A stretch of 64,000 bases of DNA, taken from assembly GCA_022818135.1 (NCBI GenBank), contig JAFMSR010000017.1, positions 16,287,237 to 16,351,236 of the forward strand, read 5' to 3'. Below the pieces are notes generated by a model. That model did no database searches and was not told the origin of the DNA. It worked only from the letters and a program-made list of their open reading frames with translations. Position 1 is the stretch's first letter; the number at the start of each line of letters is the position of its first letter. The position numbers and the translations under genes are program-made. Origin of the DNA: Saxidomus purpurata. Its lineage: Eukaryota; Mollusca; Bivalvia; Venerida; Veneridae. Positions 49,801 through 61,800 of this stretch are shown here, one piece after another.

Positions 49801-52800
49801 AGAGTTACGTCCTCCTGTGTACAGATTGGGGGCATGATGGTGAACAAGTGTGCAAAGTTTCAAAGCCATATGTCAATGGACTTTGAAAATATTTGAGGTG
49901 GTACGCAAACTTTAACATAAGTGGTTACGCCGACGCCGACGCTCAGGTGACTAGGATAGCTCTCCTTATTCTTAGAATAGTCGAGCTAAAAATCAAGCAT
50001 GTAAAAGCTGAGCAGTCCTGAATATAGACTTCACAGACCGTTTTAATAAAATTCTTGTCTGGCAACTTGTTAGATTTAAATTTGTTTGCCTACAGTTACT
50101 TTGAAATTGTCTCAACATTACCACGAATACTTTATTTTCCATAATTTTTACTTGTATGTCATGCAACAATTTGGTTAAAATGTTCTATAACATAATGAGA
50201 CTAAACATTAAAACTATAGTTCATGCCACACAGTCAAGCCAAATTAAGAACACATTTTAAAGACATATTAGTTCATGTCTTACCTGTGGCTCAGTTTCTC
50301 CTCAGTATAACATGCTGCTGGTTTGTTAGCTATCATTTGTGGTGGTACAGGGCTACTTTTCTGATATAGTTCCTAAACATTATTAAAAAAAATTAAGTTC
50401 ACTCTCTTCCCCTCAGATTTAATTTAGCTTATCCCAATTTAATTTAATTTCCACTCATTATCACTTCAAGCATTTACAGTAAACTACACTGTTCCTGGAA
50501 TAAACAAGTTCACAATTCCTGTTCCTATTATAATGAAGTTCTGGTAATAAGACCACCATTCAGACCACATAAATTGAGACCTTTTGTTATAAAAAGGGCC
50601 ATGAGGTTCCGAAATGTTTGGTCTTAATAGTGAGGGTGGTCTTAAAATTGAGTGGTCTTAATAACAGAACTTTACTGTAGATAAATCCCAATTAATTCTA
50701 TCTTTGCTTATTTTCTTAAACTTCAATGATTTTATGATGCAGTAATGACAGAAGTGCTATGGAAATTAATAATGAATTTTAATACTTTGAAGAAAGTTTT
50801 CTTTTGTCACAGTCAAACTTAAATTTGTATTTTAAACCGTCAAGGAAAAACCAGGGAAGTATACGCTACAGTATACTTCCGTGGAAAAACTAAACACAAA
50901 ATTTCTCAAACTCTTAGCAGTTAAAATGCAGTAACACAGTAAGAAGTTTTGGTTACCGTATATTATCTTTTTTGACTCTTCAGTAGATATTCCAGCCACA
51001 AAAAAGAGGATAAAATATTTGGACTTGCACAAGCACAAACAGCAGATATGATTGATTAGTTCTTCTCTGAAGACTGACAAAATAATACCTTGATCAGCAT
51101 ATGGTATCTCCTCAGTGTATCAATGGCCATATCAAAGTTCTCACTTTCATACAGAACTTCCACAGCCTTGTTGTAGTTACCCATCTGTTCAAAGCATCTA
51201 CTGCTGGCCATTGACCTTTTAAGTTTTCGGTACATTTCAGCTGCTCTCTCATACTGCATTGAAACAGTTAATAATAGTTCAGCAAAGTGGGTCCATAAAG
51301 TAAAAACTTACAATAAATACCGACTCGGTCATTACTTCATAACAAAGATCTACGGTAGTTGAAGATGAATTTTAAATATGTGTTTTTGCTAGTCTTCATT
51401 ATGTAAAGTGCAGATGGTTCACTTGGGTAATTCTAGACAAGAAGACGCGGCAATGCCGCCAAAGCAGGTTTAACGGCGCCTGCAGAAATTGTAGAATTAA
51501 AAAAAAACAGTTATCTTGACTCCCCCCTATTTTAGTAACAGTGCCCTTGACCTTGACCCCAAATTTTTTTTTGCTAAAATTTAAAAACTAAAAAAAAAAT
51601 TACATTTTTACTAACAGTGACCTTGACCGTGACCCTAGTGACCTTGACCCCCAATTTTTTTTTTTGCTTAAAACAATCTTAAAACTAAAAATAAATAAAA
51701 ATCTATTTTTAGTAACAGTGACCTTGACCCCGAAAAAAAATTTGTGCTTAAGACTAAAAACTAAAAATAAATAAAAATCTATTTTTAGTAACACTGACCT
51801 TGACCTTGACCCTAGTGACTTTGACCTCGAAAAAATTCTTTTTTGCTTAAAACAATCTTAAAACTAAAATAAAATGTATTTTTAGTAATAGTGACCTTGA
51901 CCCAAAAAAAAAAATTTCAATTTTTTTTTGCTTAAAACAATCTAAAAACTAAAAATAAATAAAAATCTATTTTCAGTAACAGTGACCTTGACCCTAGTGA
52001 CTTTAGCCTTAGTGACCCAAAGCTTCCTCTCCACGCAAGCTACCTACACACCAAGTTTCATTACAATTTTTCTATTTTTAGTAACAGTGCCCTTGACCTT
52101 GAACCTAGTGACCCCTAATGCAATCCCAAACTTCCTCTCTACACAAGCTACCTACACACTGAGTTTAATTGCAATTAGTCACTCCTAACTTGAGTTATTG
52201 AGCGGAAACCATTTTTCTATTTTTAGTAACAGTGACCTTGACACCAATTGTAATCCCAAGCGGCGACTTCACGCAAGCTACCTACAGACCAAGTTTCATT
52301 GTAATGTGTCACTCCTAACTTGAGTTATTGAGCAGAAACCATTTTTCTATTTTTAGTAACTGTGACCTTGACCCTAGTGACCCCAAATGCAATCCCAAGC
52401 GGCATCTCCACGCAAGCTACCTACAGACCAAGTTTTATTATAATTGGTCAATCCTAGCTTGAGTTATTGAGCGGAAACCATTTTTCTATTTTTAGTAACT
52501 GTGACCTTGACCTTGACCCTAGTGACCCCAAATGCAATCCCAAGCGGCGTCTCCACGCAAGCTACCTACACACCAAGTTTCATTGCAATTGGTCACTCCT
52601 AACTTAAGTTATCCAACGGAAACCAATGTTTGATGCCCGCCCTCCCGCCCGCCCGACATCGCCATTCTAATAAGTAGGTTTTTTTAAAAAAACCTGCTTA
52701 AAAACCATCCAGTTAACAATCCTTTGAAATTTGAAACAGAGAAAACTAACATTGATTAGAAGTTCCAGCCACAAAATTCAAGAGGTTTGATAAAATACTT

Positions 52801-55800
52801 GGACTAGCATGAGCAGAACACTACATAGTAAACTCTGTATATAACAAACTCCTTGGGACCAGTTAAATTTGTTCCTTATATCATGAGTATGTGAAATCTA
52901 CATAGATTTTTCATATCTAATGAAGAAATGAATTGGGTCAAGAAAATTTCTTCCTTACATCCAAAATTTCGCTATATCAGGAGTTGATATATACAGAGTT
53001 TACTGTATAATATGGTATATGATGTGAAAATGTGGCCACCTCAGTGTTCATAAAGCTTTTCTATGACACAACATGCTAACCTAGTTTTCGACTTCATCAT
53101 AGCAAGCCCTTTGAAACAATTTTCATGATGATTTGGTACAAAATATGAATGCAAGTGTTCTCGCCTTGGTTTTCCTACAATTTGTCCATGTGACCTATTT
53201 TTTCAACTCATGTGCACAATATTGAACTCTACCTAGAGCTTATGAATACAAAAATACTGACCAATTATCATAATGATTGGGTAAGAAATGTTGCCTTTAA
53301 GTGTTCACAGGAGATATGAACAAACAAACAACAGTATCAGTCGCTTATAAAGCACATATTGGACAGGTAAAAGGACCTTTTTTTAGTTAGTCAGAAACTG
53401 CTGGCTCTTTAAAACTACAGACTGTATGGAAATTTCATGCAAAGAAATAACACCACAACAATGACCTTTTTTTGTGTGAAAAACTTACCTGCCCTAGTTT
53501 TTCAAACAAACCAGCTGCAAGTTCTCTCTCCTTGGCATTTTGCAGACATATAGCTGCTTTAGCAGGTTTGTTACACTCCATGTACAGTTCCGCTGCATAC
53601 AGGAACTCATCTCTCATCTGACGTGGATCTTCCTTCAGTCTTGATGCCTGAAAGTTAGGATTTACATTTCTAGTGAAGCCCGCAAACGGTTAGGAAAAAC
53701 ACATTTGTTTAAATACATGAGTGCTAAACTGATCTGCATGATTTGAGCTCATTGAAAGAAGTATGGCACTGCATGAAACATATTCACTGAACTGTTAAAC
53801 ATAGCCAAAACTGTGTTTACTGCATAAAATGATTACATGGCATGAACTGTATCCATTGCAATGTTAACACGGTATGAACTATTAGTATGACATGGACTAT
53901 GTTCATCCAATGAAGTTCTTACCTGTAAAGCTTGTCCATGAGCAAGAGCTACCTTCTCCCTGTCATGATCACCACCCATACCAAAACATTTCGCAGCAAC
54001 ACCATATAAGGAGTGCCGCATGAAGTCTTCCCCTCGTCGTAACCAATCAGCTGGACCACTTTTCTCTGCAAACACAGTCTCAGACAGACCTGCCATATCA
54101 AAAAGAATGAAATTGTTATTAAAAACAGAAAAATTAGTCACCTATTTGTTACACCAGGCATAAACATTAACATTTACACTGATTCATTATTTACTAAAGG
54201 ATACTGAAATATCCAATATACAGACATAGTCCTAAATCTGCTTACTTTCTGGTGCTCTATGTTGATAACATTTTCTAAATCACTGAAACCATTTTCACAT
54301 CTACCTGAGATAAAGAACTGATCTGATCTCTTGTTCTACCACAGAATCAAAGACAAGTTTTAATACTATACATTATTTTAAACTTCATGTATTGGCAACA
54401 CTAAGCTTTGTTTAAATCATCAAAACCAAATCCATTTAATGAAAGTGACAAAAAAGTTCAGCTGACTTACTTTCTTCATTGATTTCCTCCACATTCATGC
54501 ATTTCACCAACTTTCTGACTTTGAAATACTCAAACATGGAGGCTCTCTTATCCTTGTCCTCGTCAAATATCCACACGTTCACTCTAGCACGAGTCAAGGC
54601 TGTATAAAGGTGCTTCAGCTCAGAGTTCAGAACCTTGTGCATATTGGGGTCAAAGTTCAAAGGTCTTGGTCTTCCTGCAGCTGCCAGTATGTCTGTTGAA
54701 AAATAACAAGGTCTTAACATTTTCCTTCGGAAAGACTGAAATTATGGGTAAACTATAATGTGCCAAATGAAGAAATTTTACACACGGACAGAATGTATAC
54801 TACCCTTCACTGGTCCTTGCAACTCTACTTCATGTAAAAGCCTTCAGAAACTGAAGGGTGTAATTAATCTGCAAGAGGTGTCCATGCACAAGTACAATAG
54901 TAACAAATGGGGCATGACTGTCCCACTTACCCTCCTAGCCACAAGTGATTCTGCCTTTGCAATATGGCATGCCTATCTGTGCCGTCTGATCGTGATCTGC
55001 ACTGTTTGCTATTCAGTCATTAAATTTCAGCACTTGTACATGTACAAAAAATGTTAGTTTTTAAACCGAAACGTTGATATGTCCAGTTTCAAAATATACC
55101 TGTAGCATGGCAAGGGTTAATTTGTGAACACACATGTTTGATTTACCTATTTACTTTTTGAGACACACAACGATCATTATGTTTCATACATACATACTAA
55201 CTCTTAACCACAAGCACTTACTGTTGACTATCTGTCCCAAATATATGGACCAGCTCTTTCTCTGCAAACTTACCGTGATCTATTTGAACCAAGCTATCAT
55301 GGAATTCCTTCACTTTTTCTTTCTGCTGTGCTGCCAACCTTTCCAAGAAATTTGTCACTACACGCCACTCCTTTAAAGCCTGTTAAGAAGAGACATCATT
55401 TTATAAGGTAACAGAACATTTGCTGTGGTAATTCAAGCTTTTTCTAGACTCTAATTGGACAACAGGACTGAATTGCAAAAAGCAGATTTTATTTTCTTTA
55501 TCTGTAACAAAACAATTACACAAAGTTAAATATATATAAATACACAAAGAGCCTTTTGTTCCATTTTTATGTCTTGCAAACTCTGATGTAGTCTTCTTTT
55601 TCAAAGCAGTTTTCTTGTGGGACTTAACATCAGATTCAGCACAATCTATGTTTGGTATGTGCAGCCAGTTTACCTAACAATCATTCCTGGGAAGGACTAG
55701 CACAAGACTCCTACCCTGTTAAAATCTGCCAACTTTCTCACAGTCTGGTCAGTAATTGGGTAGGAACCTATGACCCTCAATTACTGGGCGATTTAGTATT

Positions 55801-58800
55801 TTCAAGTCAGAGACCTTAAACAATTGACCACACAGGCAGGTGTAGAAGTGTGTAGCTTTGCCTAAGGTTCTGGACTATTAACTGAACCTACAAGACTAGA
55901 CTGAATAGCTTGCCTGAAATATATTTTACTGTAATTTGACAATCAACATCTAATCTAATAAAGTTACACACTAACATATGATAAAACATATATGGCTACC
56001 ATATACCTGAGAGTCTTTGAAGAAGTTGTACAACAGTACATCATCAAACTCTAGACCCTTTGCTTCATAGATGGTCAGTACAAGTCCGAGTCTCAGCTCC
56101 TCCGGGATGGATTCCCGGGCTGCATCATTCACAACTATCAAACAATAGCAACAAAGGTTAACAGTAACAGGTCAAACTTCAACAGTCACAACTTTTCTGA
56201 TGCTTGTAACTTAATTACATGAACAGTGCTATACTCATCTGCTTGCACTATGCTCAGGTTAAAATTAATTTCTTCTTCATCTAGATTGTTTATAGTCCCA
56301 GCCCACCCTGGGGGTTCTCCTTGGGTGAACTTGCTAAGACTCCCAACAGGCCCAGCTTGAACAGACAGGTGCAGATACAAGAGAATCTGGGTACCAGACC
56401 TGAGCTCTTTTATGAATAGACCCCTTGGTTCTATTATGTGCCCAGTGTATAGCACCAAAACACCACTAGTACATCTCTAGATAGATGGGAAACAATGAAC
56501 AGTTTCTGAAATTTCCAGTGCACCGGCAATGATTCCAACCTGGTAGTCCTGAGCGTTAACCACTCAACCACCACACACCCCAATTCATTAATTCCACAGT
56601 ACTTGAAATGTGTAACACCTGTTGGCTGGTAACAAAGTGACATTATTCTTTCCATTTTGAAGATTGTTTTCTTTATTTCATTTCAATTGAATCTACAAAA
56701 AAGTAACGTATTTTAACATTTGTCTTTAATGTGAAAAATGTCTGACAACTGCCATGTCATCTATATACTTCAGAGGTAGTGAATAAGCAATTTTCTGATT
56801 TCCATGGTCTGTGGTAGATGAGCCCAGTGCTTCTGTATACAAACCAAAAACTTGGTGTCCATAACTCTTTATGTTCAATGAATAATCTGTGCTTGAACTA
56901 TAAACTTTTCTGCTATACAAGTCTTCTGACTGGCTTCTATTGTCCATGTCATCCAATAAAAATTTAGAGATAAATTTGGATTTAAAGGGAAAACTTTCAT
57001 GCGCCTTCAATAAATTAGTTTTTCTTACCCAGTATAGCCTGATGAGCTCCAAACTCAATATGGGATGTTTTTCTTCTGTTACCCCTCAATAGTACAGCAA
57101 GATCACTGAAGCTGCAGGACTCCAGTAAAATAGGCTGGGGACCATGGAACAAGCCCTGGTCAGGATTCAAACGATCAAATGACTCTGGGAAGAACTCTAC
57201 CATGAGTTCAAGTACGCTTGTAGCAAGGGAGAGAATCCCTGCATGAGATCTGTAGTTGTGTGTCAGCTGATACACCTGTTATACAATAAGGCAGGAGATT
57301 ACATGGCTACTTAACAGACTGGAGATAAATCCTACTAAAATTGACAATACAAGGTCTTTTCATATCACAAGCTAAAATTAAATCTCATCTAATGAATATG
57401 CATGAACCAGCAGCCAGTATTTCCTATATTCATCAAGTATTAGAAATTCTATAAAATGTAGTAATGAATACAAAATTTATGAAGCTAAAGCTCCTTTCTG
57501 TTTTGTTAAGAATTAAATCAAACATACCTGTTTGGGGACTTCAACAGCAGAAGTTTTGCCCATTGCCTGCATGGACTTTTTGGCATGATAGAACAAAGAT
57601 CTGAGGTCACTGAACCGGAAAGATATTCCCCTCATGATACTCTGGGCTGTATCTCCTGTAAAATATATATAACCAATGCAGTCACAAACCCCCTGCTTCT
57701 GATTGGTTTACTTTAAAACTTGGTTCACTTTCAGAAAAATCAGACACTGGTAGTTCAGTTTTGCAATCTAAGGCTATCAAAATTAATAGAATTAACTTTA
57801 CTTTAGTTCTAGACAGGTCTTTCCACCACCCTTAAGATTTCCTGTGGCAAAAAAATGTACACTGATAAATGATATTGACAATATCAGAACTTAGTATTAT
57901 TCAGTAAACAGGGGAACATCAGACATGTCCTTTTGTGCAAGTGTCTTTATTCAACATAATTCTGTAAGCCCTTAAATGCAAGTAAAGTTAAGACACACAT
58001 GCCTTAGGAGTTCTTTTGACTGGACAAACTAAATGATAGCCTAAAGTTAATGTAAAGGTCAAAATGACTAACCTGTAAGGAACATATCATTTGGGTTCTG
58101 GCACAGTCTTATAAGCAAGCATAACTCCGCCTGCGTGAAATCTTGTGTTTCATCCACATATATCTGATGTACAACCCATGACCTTGAATCAAGTTGCCTC
58201 AGGCGGCAGAAAGCATCGTGGACCAAGTCAGTTTCATCAAACAGAGAGTTTTGTTTCTTGAAGTGTTCGTAACGTACAAAGAACGAGTAGATTGCATCCC
58301 TTTCTCCTGTGAAATTAGGGGCTCGCTTCCTGCCGAGCTGTATGTATTCATCTTCTGTAAGGTAGCCACCAGGTTTGGACAGAGCTTCATAGGAACCCTG
58401 TAAAATCAAAGTCTAATGACAAAATATGTTTCACTTGATGTATAAATATTTTAGGTCTAAATGACATAACAGTCCAACCTCCATGAATTGACACCTCCCT
58501 AAAGCAACAACCTCCCTAAAAGAACCCACATTTTCTTTCCAGTTGTATCAATCACTTCAGGAAACAACCTCTCCAGAACAGCACCTCTCTCCAACAAACA
58601 CATTGCTGTGTTCCCCAGGGTGTTCACTCCTGAGAGGTTGCAATGTACTTACAAAGATACTTTTTTTTAAAATTATTTTGTACATTCAAGATATCCATAT
58701 AGGATTGTTTATACTTTTGCAGACCATTACCGGGCCAGATATCCATTTACGATTGTTTATATTTTTGCAGACCATTACCGGACCAGACACCTTAAAGACT

Positions 58801-61800
58801 ACTAAATTTGTTTGCTCATCTTTCATTATGTAGTCTAGGTTGGTAGGAGTAAGCTTGACTGCATGCAGCATCATACCTTAATGAATGACATGATCTCCAT
58901 CCAGATGAGAGATGGGTGATAACTTCCCTTCTTTTTCTTGATTCTTGGCCACACCTCTTCTACAAACACTCCGTAAGTTATCTCCCTTCTCGGATCAAGC
59001 TAAAATATAAATAGTAGCATAAAAAGGCATGAAAATGAAGTGAAATTTTATCTGTATTTACAGCATATCAATAGATATACATCTACTATTAAAGCCTCAA
59101 TATAATTTTCCGCTGTCCTATACTTTGAGGTGTTAAGTGTTTATGTACATTTTATGACACAAAATGTTACATATAGGTGTTAAGCACACAACTGTTACAG
59201 TAACCATTGTTTCTGCATCTTTAGATTCACCTTGTCAATAACAGACCCAAGAGGAACAGATATAGGGTAAAGAACAACATTCATCAAGGAAAGCATCATC
59301 ATGTTTCGGTAAAGTAAATTTACATGCAATTTGTTGAAACAAGATTGGCTGGTTACTAAGGCAACTGTTATTTAATGAGATTTTTAGACAATGTCAGCTT
59401 CATGTGTTTTCTTGTGCTGAACACCTGTTGTAGCAATACACAATTAGAAAAATGCAACAGTTACACAACTCAAACAGGTCTGTTCATACCTTCAGTTTCT
59501 TGTCTGCAGTATTTTGTCCAGCACCTTCAACCTGTTCCTCCTCTTCGTCTTCAACATACTGCTCTATTTCATCTTCTCCATCTGAATCTTCATCCAGCAA
59601 GGGCAGAAAACTCAGTGGTCCGTCTAAATCAGTCCAGCCTGCTATATCAACCTAGATAGCCAAAGAAGATGTAGTACTAAGAAATACAATGTTCCCTGAA
59701 AGTCTTTTGCCAATTTTCTATAACTTGTTCATTGGTCTTCTTAATACTTATGGCACTTTCTGGGCATTTATGTTTTAAGAAAATGCATGATTTTAATTCC
59801 AAAATTCACATATCTGAAATATATGACAATTTCATACTCTGAAAACTGTAATGTTCACTGGTGAATGCAATTACTCAACCCTTGTAATCTCCTACCCTGC
59901 TACTGACATTTCATTCTACCTTTCTGATCAAAACCTGCTTGTCTAGGTAGTCTGATGTTTGCTATTTAGCAGAGACTAAAGTTTTTACAGAGTACCCCTT
60001 GCAACAAATACTGGTACTGTCGAAAATGACAGACAAGTCCAATTTAGAAATTTGCAAGAGTTAGGGTAAACAGAAATATAGAGCATTCTTTGATACCATA
60101 ACTATTTATATAGCTACTTTTGACTGATCTGTCTGCCAGACAACATCAGAATTGTTAGGAGGCATGAACTATTACCCTTCATTATGAAGCAGTTGCATCA
60201 ATTTTACCTTCAAAGCTCCGTCTTCTTTCCTTTCAAAGAAATACGGTGGTCCAATGGACGCATCAAGCATTAACAACAGCTGCCGAGAGGTCAGAAACAA
60301 TGGGAACAGGAACTCCTGAACGTCCTGCAGTCTGTTAGGTAGCACTTCTTCCTCGTGTTCCACGTGCTCTCGTAACAGCTCATCAGCGTGACTCAACTCT
60401 CGGAAATTCTTCTGCACCTCGTTAGACAGGACGGCATTTTTGGTAATGAACAGCTGATGTAGATGATCATATTGGACCCCGATCATGTTTTCCTCAACTG
60501 GTTCTTGGTCAGGGGAACAACATGCTGCTCCTGCAGAAGTGACACCTAACGCTCCTTCAGTGTCATCATCATCATCATCAGTGGATTCATCATCTGAGTC
60601 TCCTGTATGAAACAGCATTTGAGTATATATGAAAAATACGGAAACACTTCGATTCTCCGAAATACATGTGTATATATATATGTATATATATATAATTATA
60701 TATAATTTTTTTTTACTTACAGACATCATTTAAAACCATTTAATGAAACTTACATGCAGCAAATATATATAAACAGGGTTTATTTACTTATCATTGCAAC
60801 TGAATAATCTGAAAATATTTTAAACTAATCTACTTCTTTATTCAAAACCATATAACACAGTAAAATGAAGTATTTTACAAAAAATTAACATTACATTTAC
60901 TGATATAATCTCTCTTAACGAAAGTAATATTTCAGCAACCCCCCCCCCCCCCTCCACCAACAAATACATATAGTGTGAAAATTAGAACTTTTCAACTAAA
61001 TTTTATCATACTTCACTTTCTGAGGATCTGCTAGACATTCATGCCCCCTTTTCAAGCATTTTTTAAGATCTTCTTCTGTAATGTTATGGATATTGGAAAA
61101 GAAACTAAACCTACAAAATCAGCCATGTTAAATTTTGCAAATATTATTTAAATAATCTGTAACTTCTACCTGATTCTTCCTCAGAAGTAGTTTCATTGAC
61201 TTCCTGATGAATAAATTCAACACATCTTGGTAACAGTGGGGCATCTGCCTCTTTCGCCTTGTACCAGTATGAATGGAACTGGCTCCATAGTCTATACAAG
61301 CAACATGTGGTCTTACCTGTAAGTCAGACAGGGGTAAGTTCACAATAGAGTAGGGCAATTGGTTAATGATCAGCAAGCTGCAGTCATCGGCTTTGACACT
61401 TCGGAGTTCAAAATTTGATGTTGAAGACATGTGAACTGTTTAAAAATAAACCAACCAAACTGAATGTTTTTTCTTGTGCTACCTCCAGCTATGAAACTTT
61501 CACCTGCATGTAAGTACTGTAACATACAGCAGCAAAGGATCAAAAGTAGAATCTGCTCTAATGATATCTAATCCTGGTAGCACTGCTTATAACTTAGTTG
61601 ATTTATCCTGCATCAAAATAAATAGTTTTGAACTTTTAAATCTATCATCATAGCAACTACAGACATATTGTATTCAATGGAAAAAAGGCTTTAAAGCACT
61701 GACACTAGTAGCAGAAGCTTCTATGCTAATCAGGTTTTGTATAACTCGAGAAACTGGATAACTGAAGTAACTCCCTCGCCCCATACCAAAGTTTGCCATA

